Part shown: positions 1 through 6,313 of the stretch, piece after piece
Numbering within the stretch: position 1 is the stretch's first letter
Layout of the letters: each line of letters opens with the position of its first letter
Source: an uncultured Clostridia bacterium
GTDB lineage: Bacteria; Bacillota; Clostridia; Christensenellales; Aristaeellaceae
NCBI GenBank assembly: GCA_934615235.1
Contig: CAKTTL010000088.1
Span: 1-11,845, forward strand
DNA: 11,845 nt
Direction: 5' to 3'
Made by a program: the position numbers and the translations under genes
The notes under the pieces: model-generated
Database searches by the model: none
What the model was told of the DNA's origin: nothing
Seen by the model: only the letters and a program-made list of their open reading frames with translations

Positions 1-9
1 GCGCTTGTT

Positions 10-42
10 GCGAAACGCTTTCTCCCCTTTTGTCTGTTTCGC
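10..42. other. Inverted repeat downstream of the S component
   Basis: GCGAAAC at 10-16 pairs with GTTTCGC at 36-42, leaving a 19-nt loop, just beyond the stop codon of the S-component gene. It could be an end-of-transcript hairpin, but no clear U-tract follows on the minus strand before the window ends, so terminator function is uncertain. Confidence 0.3.
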
Positions 43-46
43 GGGC

Positions 47-598
47 TTATTCCTTGTCCAGAGAGCCCTTCTTGGCGATCGTCTTGGTGTAGGCGACGAT
101 GAGCAGCGCGCCCACGACCACGGCGGTGACGATGTTGGCGACGGCCGCCATCGCGCCCTGCGCGAACACCTTATCGGCCGGCTCGGCATAGATGAGGATA
201 TCCAGCACCGGAGCGATGCCGATCCACGCGATCACGTGCGCGATCACGTTGGCGACGAGGTAGGTGATCACCTGCTTTTTGCCGAATTCGCCTTCCTCAA
301 TCTTCAGCTTCTTGGCGAACAGGCCGACGACGACGCCCACGAACGCGGACGCGATCACCCAGCTCCACCACGGGCTGCCGCCCCAGCTCAGGTCGATCAG
401 CGTATGGCCGATAAAGCCGATCAGGCCGCCCGCGAGCGGGCCGTAGATGGCGGCCAGCAGGCCGAGCACGGCGTACTGCAGGCTGATGTTGGTGTTCGGG
501 ATGCCGCTGGGGATGGCCACGAAGCGACCCAGCACGAAGAAGAGCGCGGCGCCGATGCCGACGGCGACAACCGTCTTGATGGGAGAATTCTTGTTCAT
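47..598 (-). CDS. ECF transporter S component, riboflavin-type family (PF07155/UPF0397-like)
   Basis: This 183-residue integral membrane protein would be the substrate-binding subunit of an energy-coupling-factor vitamin transporter. It has about five or six hydrophobic segments (roughly residues 8-28, 40-66, 78-96, 110-137, 148-170), a short charged loop KKLKIEEGEFGKK near residue 100 and a Lys-rich C-terminus. Length and the pattern around ISLQYAVLGLLAAIYGPLAG match the family named for riboflavin uptake. The start is supported by AAAGGGG about 9 nt upstream. It lies 60 nt downstream of the SAM hydrolase on the same strand, so the two are probably co-transcribed. No EcfA/A'/T is in the window, so it would share an energizing module encoded elsewhere (group II). 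Family is fairly sure; substrate is not, and the SAM hydrolase partner could point to an adenosine- or methionine-related ligand rather than riboflavin. Confidence 0.85.
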   Translation of the reverse strand: MNKNSPIKTVVAVGIGAALFFVLGRFVAIPSGIPNTNISLQYAVLGLLAAIYGPLAGGLIGFIGHTLIDLSWGGSPWWSWVIASAFVGVVVGLFAKKLKIEEGEFGKKQVITYLVANVIAHVIAWIGIAPVLDILIYAEPADKVFAQGAMAAVANIVTAVVVGALLIVAYTKTIAKKGSLDKE

Positions 599-658
599 GT
601 GAGATACCCCTTTCTAAGATTCCTGATGATTTATTTCAAACCGGTTTCCCGGCTGAAA

Positions 659-1513
659 TCAGTCGTACACCACCCGCGGCGCTTTGCGCAGGCTGATGTG
701 CCACTGGAGGCCCGTGCCGATATTGTAAGCCCGGGCGAAGCTGCCCTGATTGATCGCGACGGCGAGACAGTCGAGGCTGTTGACGTACAGAAGCGGCTCG
801 CCGACGTTCACCTCGGCGAAGCTGCGCGCGAAGACGATGATGTTTTTGTAAAGCGTCTGCTTGCCGTTGGAAATGGTCGCCTCCACGCGGCTGCCGTAGG
901 GGATATGCAGCCGCCCGAACAGCTCGCGGCCGATATTCGTCCACAGCGAACCGAAGCGCACGTCCAGCACGTCGATGGTGCCGGTGATCACGTCGCCCTC
1001 GCAGCGCGGCTCGAGCACGGGCAGCTCGACCAGGCTGTCGATATCGATCGCCGGGCCGACGCCTTCGAACGGAATTACCCCGGCGGCCAGCCGCGCGCCG
1101 GTAAAGGCGAAAATATCGCGCCCATGGAAGGTATAGCTTTCGCCCGAATTGGACAGGCGGTTGACGCGCTCGTCAATTTCACGCGCCTGCGAGATTCCCA
1201 TCATGCGCTTGACGTGCGTGAGCGTTCCGTTATCGGGCGTGATGATATACTGTCCGGACGCCGTGCGCGCCACGACGCAGCGGCGCCGCGAACCCACGCC
1301 CGGATCGACGACGCTGACGAAAACCGTGCCTTCCGGCCAGTAGCGGACGGTCTGAATCAGCCGATAGCTGGCCTCCCAGATGTCGTACTGCGGAATCTCG
1401 TGCGTCAGGTCGTAAATTTTCAGCGCGTCGCAGACGCCCACGGCGACGCCGTACATGGCGCTGACAGCGCCGTCCGCGTGACCAAAGTCCGATTGGAGCA
1501 CCAGAGGTTTCAT
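659..1513 (-). CDS. SAM hydroxide adenosyltransferase (SAM hydrolase, DUF62 family)
   Basis: This 284-residue cytosolic protein belongs to the DUF62/SAM_HAT family, which hydrolyses S-adenosylmethionine to adenosine and methionine and is related to fluorinases and chlorinases. Visible hallmarks are the N-terminal LQSDFGHADG (Asp9), VDPGVGSRRR (Asp70 with following arginines), TPDNGTL (Asn95 region) and TFHGRDIFA (His130). These carry the Asp-Arg-His residues thought to position the attacking water. A later motif reads VRFGSLWTNI, where many homologues have FGN in place of FGS. Length is typical of the hydrolase branch. The start is set by GGGAGGT about 7 nt upstream of the ATG. It is the first gene of a two-gene unit with the ECF S component. 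Identification is strong; the physiological purpose (SAM level control, adenosine salvage or a transport link) is open. Confidence 0.92.
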   Translation of the reverse strand: MKPLVLQSDFGHADGAVSAMYGVAVGVCDALKIYDLTHEIPQYDIWEASYRLIQTVRYWPEGTVFVSVVDPGVGSRRRCVVARTASGQYIITPDNGTLTHVKRMMGISQAREIDERVNRLSNSGESYTFHGRDIFAFTGARLAAGVIPFEGVGPAIDIDSLVELPVLEPRCEGDVITGTIDVLDVRFGSLWTNIGRELFGRLHIPYGSRVEATISNGKQTLYKNIIVFARSFAEVNVGEPLLYVNSLDCLAVAINQGSFARAYNIGTGLQWHISLRKAPRVVYD

Positions 1514-1567
1514 GACGCGTACCTCCCTGCGGCGATTCGGTTTGAAGCGTGAAACAGTGACAGCCCT

Positions 1568-1600
1568 ATTGTATAGTGTTTTGTGAAAAAAGAAAAGAGG
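1568..1600 (-). promoter_or_regulatory. Candidate promoter of the SAM hydrolase unit
   Basis: On the minus strand an AT-rich stretch carries TACAAT (1568-1573), a good -10 hexamer about 55 nt before the SAM hydrolase start. The -35 region is only a T-rich run with no good TTGACA match. No riboswitch-like structure was recognised in the leader. Confidence 0.35.
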
Positions 1601-1638
1601 AAACGGGAAAAAAGAGCGAATTTAAGCAGATTAAGATA

Positions 1639-1676
1639 TAAAAAAGGCGCAGAGCGCCTGAATAAACGCTCTGCGC
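1639..1676 (-). terminator. Rho-independent terminator of the SH3b gene
   Basis: Read on the minus strand, a perfect 10-bp stem (GCGCAGAGCG with CGCTCTGCGC, 1647-1656 and 1667-1676) with a 10-nt loop is followed by CTTTTTTA. It lies about 20 nt past the SH3b stop codon and separates that gene from the SAM hydrolase unit. Confidence 0.88.
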
Positions 1677-1694
1677 GCGAAGCTTTCAAGAAAA

Positions 1695-2249
1695 TTACCA
1701 GCATTTTTTGCAGGGCCTGCGCCCGCGGGAGACGGCCTCGCGCTCCGTCATTTTCAGCGGGCTTTTCATGCCCGAGCAGTTGGCGCGGCTATGATAGCAT
1801 TCGCCCGTACGGGAGACGTAAACCGTGCGGCTCTGGCTGGGCTGATCGACATAGGTCGAGGCGGCGCTGCCGCTGGAACTGCCCGTTCTGCCGCCGCTTT
1901 GACCGGACGAGGAGGAAGGCGCGCTCGTGCTGATAAGCCGCCCGCTGACATAGCCGGTTTTGCCGTTTTCCGTCCGGATTTTGTACCAGGTGCCCTTCGC
2001 TGTTTCAACGGAATCGGTCACGTACAGCTTCGTTCCGCGCTTGAGCGTGGTGACGATATCAGAGCTGGTCGTCGCCTTTTTGCGGATGTTGGCGGAGCTG
2101 CTGGTTACGTACGCCGCAACTTCCGCACCGTTTACGATAATTTTTTCCGCGCAGGCCGTCGTAAAACATGTCGGCTGGAGGATTTCAGCGTTCCAGCAGA
2201 AAAGCGAAAGGAAGACAAGCAACCCGGCGAGAAAACGCCGCAGTTTCAT
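1695..2249 (-). CDS. Secreted SH3b-domain protein with C-terminal Cys/His motif
   Basis: This 184-residue protein begins with a signal sequence (basic MKLRR, hydrophobic core to about residue 20, likely cleavage near TACAEK at 31-36). A bacterial SH3 domain follows at about 45-106 (YVTSSSANIRKKATTSSDIV ... WYKIR ... TGYVSGRLI). Next is a Ser/Gly-rich linker (108-133) and a compact C-terminal motif with Cys151, His153, Cys158, Cys180 and Cys183. That tail resembles the small repeat-like domain (TGxxYHxxxC ... PCxxC) at the ends of some secreted nucleases and envelope proteins; its spacing would suit a metal ion. The protein probably binds the cell wall through SH3b; no catalytic domain is visible. 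AGGGGGC lies 8 nt upstream of the ATG. It is monocistronic, with its own promoter and terminator. The exact role is unknown. Confidence 0.85.
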   Translation of the reverse strand: MKLRRFLAGLLVFLSLFCWNAEILQPTCFTTACAEKIIVNGAEVAAYVTSSSANIRKKATTSSDIVTTLKRGTKLYVTDSVETAKGTWYKIRTENGKTGYVSGRLISTSAPSSSSGQSGGRTGSSSGSAASTYVDQPSQSRTVYVSRTGECYHSRANCSGMKSPLKMTEREAVSRGRRPCKKCW

Positions 2250-2279
2250 AAAAAACGCCCCCTGTGAATGTTTTTTATC

Positions 2280-2308
2280 AGTATATCATAAAGCGCGTTT
2301 TTAGTAAA
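2280..2308 (-). promoter_or_regulatory. Promoter of the SH3b gene
   Basis: On the minus strand TTTACT (2303-2308), a 17-bp spacer and TATACT (2280-2285) with an upstream TG (TGATATACT, extended -10) fit a sigma-A promoter. Transcription would start near 2273, about 24 nt before the ATG. Confidence 0.7.
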
Positions 2309-2331
2309 TAATTCTTATGGTTCACTTTTGC

Positions 2332-2365
2332 AAAAAAGCGGCGAGGCATGAAGGCGCGTCGCCGC
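2332..2365 (-). terminator. Terminator of the WG-repeat gene
   Basis: Minus strand: GCGGCGA (2359-2365) pairs with TCGCCGC (2338-2344), followed by a run of six T (2332-2337). It sits 16 nt past the WG-repeat stop codon. Confidence 0.75.
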
Positions 2366-2381
2366 AAAACGAGGAAGGGAA

Positions 2382-2729
2382 TTATTTCGCACGGAGCAAT
2401 TTGCCGTGGATATCAATGTTTCGATATTTTCCGTTGCGTTTTACTTTTGCGTGGCCGTTATGAAAATCCGTCGCGTCCTCCCACTGCGGAGAGATGACAA
2501 TCGCGCCGCTGCGGTCGATGTAACCGCACTTGCCGTCCCGGCCAACCATCGCGTAGCCCTCGCTGAAATCGGAAGCAAAGTCCCATTCCAATGGGATGAC
2601 GATACGCCCTTCTTTATCGATAAAACCGCTCCTGCCGTTTTTTTCTACCATGGCCAGCCCTTCGTTGTATTGCCATACGGCGTCCCATTTTTGCGGTGCG
2701 CAAGAACGTGCGGGAATATTCTGCTCCAT
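2382..2729 (-). CDS. Small WG-repeat protein
   Basis: This 115-residue protein consists almost entirely of WG (KWG-type) repeats. Three units with exact 34-residue spacing begin at Trp15, Trp49 and Trp83. The consensus is W(D/E)xAxxFxEGxAxVxxxGKxGxIDxxGxIVI, visible in YNEGLAMVEKNGRSGFIDKE and FSEGYAMVGRDGKCGYIDRS. The third unit is degenerate (RNIDIHGKLL replaces the usual YID ending). There is no signal peptide or membrane segment, so it is probably cytosolic. WG repeats are usually binding or structural modules, and no enzymatic domain is present. AAGGAAGGAG lies about 9 nt upstream of the start. It diverges from the XRE regulator and its promoter overlaps a palindrome, suggesting control by that regulator. 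Longer WG proteins carry many more units, so this may be a minimal or trimmed member. Confidence 0.85.
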   Translation of the reverse strand: MEQNIPARSCAPQKWDAVWQYNEGLAMVEKNGRSGFIDKEGRIVIPLEWDFASDFSEGYAMVGRDGKCGYIDRSGAIVISPQWEDATDFHNGHAKVKRNGKYRNIDIHGKLLRAK

Positions 2730-2867
2730 GAGACCAGCTCCTTCCTTGGTGAGAAATCATGTCCTTACTATGCGCCGGAAAGGCCGGAAAGTCACGCCAG
2801 TTTCGTTTGACAAGCGCGATAATTGATGATAATTGACGGAATCCGCCATAAATCGAATCTTAAGCTC

Positions 2868-2896
2868 ATCATATAACAACCATGAGTTATTGTCAA
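2868..2896 (-). promoter_or_regulatory. Strong sigma-A promoter of the WG-repeat gene
   Basis: Minus strand: consensus -35 TTGACA (2891-2896), 17-bp spacer, -10 TATGAT (2868-2873). Transcription would start near 2861, giving a leader of about 130 nt. The -35 box lies inside the palindrome at 2886-2900. Confidence 0.75.
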
Positions 2897-2900
2897 TAAC
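2886..2900. promoter_or_regulatory. 15-bp palindromic candidate operator
   Basis: GTTATTG-T-CAATAAC is a perfect 7+1+7 inverted repeat covering the -35 box of the WG-repeat promoter. It lies 68 bp upstream of the XRE-family start codon. A dimeric HTH repressor bound here would block the WG gene. Assignment to the neighbouring XRE protein is inference. Confidence 0.55.
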
Positions 2901-2932
2901 ACCCTAATGGATTTTCATTTTATTCTATTTGG

Positions 2933-2942
2933 TTGTTACAAT
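2933..2942 (+). promoter_or_regulatory. Extended -10 promoter and short palindrome before the XRE gene
   Basis: TGTTACAAT (2934-2942) is an extended -10 element. The 9-bp palindrome TTGT-T-ACAA (2933-2941) overlaps it. No good -35 is present. Transcription would start near 2949, leaving a very short leader before the AAGGAGGTGA ribosome site at 2953-2962. The overlapping palindrome suggests possible autoregulation. Confidence 0.45.
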
Positions 2943-2967
2943 ACAGTGCGTGAAGGAGGTGAACGGC

Positions 2968-3300
2968 ATGCTGCCGAACCTGAAAACGCTCCGGCAGGAA
3001 AAGGGAGTCAGTCAACAGCGGCTGGCAGATGCCATCGGCGTCAGCCAGCCTTCGATCAATAAATATGAAAACCATAATATCGAGCCAGAAATCGAAATTC
3101 TGAAGCGAATAGCGGATTATTTCGATACATCGATCGATTACATCGTCGGCCATACGCAGCTGCGGCATAAAATCGAGCCGATGCGCGCGGACATGCTTAA
3201 CCGGACGGAAGAAGAAATATTGCTGTATTTTCGCGCGCTGACGGACGAAGAGAAGAAATGTATTGAAAACACGATGAAAGCTTTTTTGAAAAACAGATAA
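2968..3300 (+). CDS. XRE-family HTH transcriptional regulator
   Basis: This 110-residue DNA-binding protein has an N-terminal Cro/CI-type helix-turn-helix at residues 4-60. Its LRQEKGVSQQRLADAIGVSQ and SINKYENHNIEPEI segments include the recognition-helix region SQPSINKYE, and the domain ends in the typical DYFDTSIDYIVGHT. A helical, charged C-terminal part (about 78-110, EEEILLYFRALTDEEKKCIE) probably mediates dimerisation; no ligand domain is visible. The start at 2968 was chosen because AAGGAGGTGA lies immediately upstream; an in-frame extension to 2929 would cover that site. Codon use is more AT-rich than in the neighbours, as is the upstream spacer, a possible sign of separate origin. 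It is divergent from the WG-repeat gene and is a good candidate to regulate it and itself. Confidence 0.93.
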   Translation: MLPNLKTLRQEKGVSQQRLADAIGVSQPSINKYENHNIEPEIEILKRIADYFDTSIDYIVGHTQLRHKIEPMRADMLNRTEEEILLYFRALTDEEKKCIENTMKAFLKNR

Positions 3301-3332
3301 AACAAAGGGGCTGCCTGTGCGGGCAGCCCTCG
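3301..3332. terminator. Bidirectional terminator between convergent genes
   Basis: GGGCTGCC (3308-3315) pairs with GGCAGCCC (3322-3329) around a 6-nt loop, between the convergent XRE gene and the small membrane protein gene. The minus direction has the better tail (CTTTGTTTT); the plus tail is TCGTCTTAT. Confidence 0.75.
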
Positions 3333-3334
3333 TC

Positions 3335-3601
3335 TTATCTCGTATTTCTTTTATAAAACCGGCGCGCCGCGAGCGAAAAAAGCATCGAGAACAGCACGGC
3401 GAACAGCGTACGCGCGCTGAAGGCCATCCTGCGCATGAGCCAGTCGTGCACAAGCATGCCGCCGACAAGCGCGCCCAGCGCGCCTGAAAACACATAAACC
3501 GGCATCCATGGCCAGATGCGCGCACGATCCACCCAATGCGCGAGCAGGCCGATGAACACGCCTAAAGCGCAGAAGAAAAGCAGGGAAAATAAAGGCTCCA
3601 A
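3335..3601 (-). CDS. Small three-helix membrane protein
   Basis: An 88-residue hydrophobic protein with three predicted membrane segments (about 4-21, 33-52, 64-79) and a basic tail RRFYKRNTR. The second segment contains a Gly/Ala pattern, FSGALGALVGGML, reminiscent of transglycosylase-associated (GlsB/YeaQ) proteins, but the match is too thin to name it. I chose the TTG at 3601 because GGGAGGG lies about 8 nt upstream. An ATG at 3649 in the same frame would add 16 residues but has no properly spaced ribosome site and would put that GGGAGG inside the coding region. It is the last gene of the glycan cluster, about 70 nt after the glycosyltransferase. Function unknown. Confidence 0.6.
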   Translation of the reverse strand: MEPLFSLLFFCALGVFIGLLAHWVDRARIWPWMPVYVFSGALGALVGGMLVHDWLMRRMAFSARTLFAVLFSMLFSLAARRFYKRNTR

Positions 3602-3673
3602 AGAAAATCCCTCCCGGCGGAGAATCGGAGGGGATGCCTCCAGTTCCATCCTATGCGGGAGGGAGATGCGCGG

Positions 3674-4909
3674 TTAATCGATCCACGCGCGATATTGCTC
3701 GATGACGGCTTCCCGCGCATAGCGCGCCTGATACAGCGCCCGCGCGCGCGCGCCCATTTCGTCCAGCGGCGAATCGTCGGCAAGCAGGGCGCGAAGCGCC
3801 TCGGCGATCCGCTCGCTCTCGCCTTCCCGGAAGCGCAGCCCGACGCGCTCCGCGTCGATGTCGCGCGCGATATCCGATTCGCACGAGGAAATGAGCAGCG
3901 TACCGCGCCCGCTGGCGAGAATGCCGTAATACTTGCTCGGCAGCAGCACATTTTGAAACGCGGCGGAGAAAATGACAACCGACAGATCGGCCGTGGACAG
4001 ATGACGCTCCAATTCGCTCGCGGGCGCATAGCCCTCGAAAACGACGTTGGAGAGCCCTTCCTGTTCGCAGGCGGCCTTGAGCTTGAAATAGTTGCTCCCC
4101 GCGCCGGTAATCTGGAAAAGCACCGGCTCGTTTCGCAGCAGGCGCGCCGCGCCCAGCAGCGTCTGATATTCGTGCGCCACGCCGAAATTGCCGCTGTACT
4201 GCACGACCAGCCTGCCGCCCCAGCCGCGCGCGGCCTTCGCCTCGCCGCGCGGCCGCGGCTCGATCGCCTCAGGGAAGAAGTTGGGAATCAGTCGTACCTC
4301 GGGCAGACCGTATTCCTTTTGAAGGTGCGCGCACATTTCGCGGCTGAGCGAGGCGACCGCGTCGCAGCGGCGCATCGACCTGCCCATTACGCGATGCAGA
4401 AAGCGATACGTAAAGCCCGTGCCGTCGCTCATGCCGGAGGATTTGAGCACGTCCGGATACAGATCCTGCACCGTCAGATACACGCGATAGCCGCGCAGCT
4501 TTTTCCCCATCGCCGCGCAGAAAACCGCCAGCGGCGGCGCGGTGCCGACGAGCACCGTTTCGTTTCGGCCGATGCGGAAAAGGCAATAGAAAAACAGGCT
4601 CAGTTCGAACGTGATCAGGTTGAACAGCTTGCCCGCGAGCGACGATTTGGGAAATTTCGTGTTCCACAGCCGCCGGACGGCGACGCCGTTTCGCGTTTCG
4701 CGCCGCGGCGGTTTTTCCGTCATGCCGGGATAGTACGGATCGCCAGTGACGACGGTCGTCCGCCAGCCGTGACAGGCGAAATTTTCGGCGATTGCGCAAA
4801 AAATCTGCCCCGTCGAGGCGGGCTCGGGCGGGTACTGCTGGTTGATGATCGTAATTTCAGGATGCGTTGGATTTTGCTTTCGCTTTTTCTCCGTCGACGT
4901 CTTCGTCAT
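3674..4909 (-). CDS. GT4-family glycosyltransferase (WcaI/WbuB-like)
   Basis: This is a retaining glycosyltransferase of about 411 residues with a GT-B fold, which would add a nucleotide-sugar-derived residue to a lipid-linked saccharide at the inner membrane face. The N-terminal motif INQQYPPEPASTGQ resembles the donor/acceptor loop of colanic-acid WcaI and WbuB-type enzymes. VQDLYPDVLKSSGM follows in the middle, then the C-terminal Rossmann lobe with VQYSGNFGVAHEYQTLL, FQITGAGS, and the family-typical FQNVLLPSKYYGILASGRG. The start at 4909 is preceded by GAGGGGG at about 9 nt; an upstream ATG at 4933 is possible. The gene overlaps the end of the sugar transferase by about 53 nt, implying coupled translation. 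The sugar specificity cannot be read from the sequence. Confidence 0.88.
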   Translation of the reverse strand: MTKTSTEKKRKQNPTHPEITIINQQYPPEPASTGQIFCAIAENFACHGWRTTVVTGDPYYPGMTEKPPRRETRNGVAVRRLWNTKFPKSSLAGKLFNLITFELSLFFYCLFRIGRNETVLVGTAPPLAVFCAAMGKKLRGYRVYLTVQDLYPDVLKSSGMSDGTGFTYRFLHRVMGRSMRRCDAVASLSREMCAHLQKEYGLPEVRLIPNFFPEAIEPRPRGEAKAARGWGGRLVVQYSGNFGVAHEYQTLLGAARLLRNEPVLFQITGAGSNYFKLKAACEQEGLSNVVFEGYAPASELERHLSTADLSVVIFSAAFQNVLLPSKYYGILASGRGTLLISSCESDIARDIDAERVGLRFREGESERIAEALRALLADDSPLDEMGARARALYQARYAREAVIEQYRAWID

Positions 4910-5495
4910 AAGGCAGCGCCCCCTCGCGCACACCGCGCGCCGTCAGCACGCAGATTACTGAAAAGATGATGATTTTCACGTCCAGCCCAAAGGATATATG
5001 ATCGGCATAATAGCCGTCCAGCCGCGCCTTGTCGACGGGCAGAACGCAGTCGCGCCCGTTTACCTGCGCCCAGCCGGTAATGCCGGGACGGACGCGGTAC
5101 GCGCCCTTTTCGCGGCGCAGCTCGTGAATATCCTTCTCGTTGGGGACGAGCGGGCGCGGGCCGATGAGGCTCATTTCGCCCTTGAGCACGTTGAAAAGCT
5201 GCGGCAGCTCGTCCAGGCTCGTCTTGCGCAGAACGCGCCCCACGCGCGTGATATGCGATTCAGCGTTCTGCAGCTCGCTCGTGGCCACGTCGCGCGGCGC
5301 GCTGGTGTACATGGAGCGGAACTTGTAAATATCGAAAAGCTTTTCGTTGCGGCCGACGCGCTTCTGCTTGAAAAGCGCCGGTCCGGGGGAATCGAGTTTC
5401 ACCAGAAGCGCCAGCACCAGAAGCAGCGGCGCGAGCACAATCAGTGCGGTCAGGGACAGAACGATATCCAGCAGCCGCTTAAAAAACGAATACAT
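4857..5495 (-). CDS. Initiating sugar-phosphate transferase (bacterial sugar transferase, WcaJ/PglC type)
   Basis: A 212-residue polyprenyl-phosphate sugar-1-phosphate transferase, the first step of exopolysaccharide or glycan assembly. A single N-terminal membrane helix (residues 8-32) precedes the catalytic core. Family motifs appear in order: SPGPALFKQKRVGRNEK (36-52), YKFRSM (57-62), the catalytic Asp95-Glu96 dyad in TSLDELPQLFNVLKGEMSL, IGPRPL (111-116) and RPGITGWAQVNGRD (about 137-150). This is the short, PglC-sized form without the extra N-terminal helices of full WcaJ. The C-terminus is unusually Lys/Ala/Asp-rich (DEDVDGEKAKAKSNAS). It begins 3 nt after the stop of the upstream membrane protein (TGAAGCATG), so translation is probably coupled. 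No flippase, polymerase or further transferases are nearby. Confidence 0.93.
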   Translation of the reverse strand: MYSFFKRLLDIVLSLTALIVLAPLLLVLALLVKLDSPGPALFKQKRVGRNEKLFDIYKFRSMYTSAPRDVATSELQNAESHITRVGRVLRKTSLDELPQLFNVLKGEMSLIGPRPLVPNEKDIHELRREKGAYRVRPGITGWAQVNGRDCVLPVDKARLDGYYADHISFGLDVKIIIFSVICVLTARGVREGALPYDEDVDGEKAKAKSNAS

Positions 5496-5498
5496 GCT

Positions 5499-6140
5499 TC
5501 AATACAGCCTCGCGAGGCCCAACATCAAAAGCGCCAGCCCTGTCAGGTGCGTCGCCCAGACGAGATCCTCGTACAGTCCTTCCTCCATATGATTTGCGGC
5601 GGAAAACGCCGCCTCCATCGCCTTGGATACGACGAGCAGCACACCGCCCAGCGCGACCAGCGGCCGCACGCCGCTGCCGATAAACGCGGCGCAGAACGCC
5701 ATCCCGGCGAGCAGGCCGCGCGCGCACAGCGCGAGCAGCCATAAAAGCTTCGCCCGCCAGACGAGCACCTGACGGAACACCCACCACAGCCATACAAGCA
5801 GCCCCAGCAGCACGAAAACCGGCGCAAGCCAGGCCACCAGCTCCGCGCCGTAGAGCATGCCGGGCGTACGCAGATGACGCGCAGGCATCGCGTCCATTGC
5901 GCGCGCAAGCGCGGCGCAGAACACGACGTCCGCCGCGGCGTAAACGAGCCGGGCAGCCGCGTCCGCCTCGCGCACGCAGCGCGTCGCCGCAGGCAGCTTC
6001 AGCTTGAGCGCGTCGCCCATCCAGCAGCAGAAAAGCGCCGCAAGAGAGAGGTATTGCCACACCTCGCCGCGCCCGAACGCCAGCACGCAGCAGATGAGCA
6101 GCAGCGCGGGCGCAAAGAGAATTTTCCAGCCGACGCGCAT
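5499..6140 (-). CDS. Polytopic membrane protein, possibly YhhN/TMEM86-like
   Basis: A protein of about 213 residues with seven or eight hydrophobic segments. The layout resembles the YhhN (lysoplasmalogenase-like) family: an early GD pair after the second helix (CCWMGDALK, Gly42-Asp43) and a late small-residue helix GGVLLVVSKAMEA at about 165-177. In that family this site usually reads G..F..SD; here Lys173 stands where Asp is expected, so catalytic activity is doubtful. The start at 6140 is preceded by GGAGG at 7 nt; an in-frame ATG at 6185 lies within the putative -10 region and is rejected. It heads a four-gene unit with the sugar transferase. Membrane nature is certain, family assignment tentative; the contribution to glycan assembly is unknown. 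Confidence 0.6.
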   Translation of the reverse strand: MRVGWKILFAPALLLICCVLAFGRGEVWQYLSLAALFCCWMGDALKLKLPAATRCVREADAAARLVYAAADVVFCAALARAMDAMPARHLRTPGMLYGAELVAWLAPVFVLLGLLVWLWWVFRQVLVWRAKLLWLLALCARGLLAGMAFCAAFIGSGVRPLVALGGVLLVVSKAMEAAFSAANHMEEGLYEDLVWATHLTGLALLMLGLARLY

Positions 6141-6175
6141 GCCGTCGCCTCCGTTTACGCGTTTTTTCGCAGATG

Positions 6176-6204
6176 ATTGTATCATGGATAGGCGCTGGAT
6201 GCAA
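6176..6204 (-). promoter_or_regulatory. Candidate promoter of the glycan cluster
   Basis: Minus strand: extended -10 TGATACAAT (hexamer 6176-6181) with TTGCAT 17 bp upstream (6199-6204). It is placed about 35 nt before the start of the first gene of the cluster. Confidence 0.5.
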
Positions 6205-6256
6205 GATTTTTACTTTTGCGGCGGTCTGGTCTCCCCGCTTCAAAAAAGCCGCTTAT

Positions 6257-6289
6257 GTCAAAACCCGCCGCTCAACAAGCGGCGGGTTT
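6257..6289 (-). terminator. Terminator after the second ECF S component
   Basis: A perfect 12-bp stem (AAACCCGCCGCT at 6261-6272 with AGCGGCGGGTTT at 6278-6289) around a 5-nt loop. On the minus strand it ends in a TTTT tail, 25 nt past the S-component stop codon. It isolates this unit from the glycan cluster promoter. Confidence 0.85.
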
Positions 6290-6313
6290 GACGGAACCAT
6301 CAAAAAAGCGATT

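Noticed and set aside
5..1552. Plus-strand 515-codon reading frame opposite the SAM hydrolase unit
   Set aside because: Antisense shadow of two recognised genes; the sequence is a low-complexity Arg/Asp/His-rich translation with no domain.
1514..1640. Possible SAM riboswitch before the SAM hydrolase
   Set aside because: The leader is short, AT-rich and lacks the conserved helices of any SAM riboswitch class I know.
2818..2837. Tandem 10-bp repeat as the start of a CRISPR or longer repeat array
   Set aside because: Only two units, no spacers and no further copies; kept only as a minor note in the WG leader.
3653..4969. Plus-strand 438-codon reading frame opposite the GT4 glycosyltransferase
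   Set aside because: The minus strand encodes an unmistakable glycosyltransferase with matching start signals; the plus frame is a shadow.
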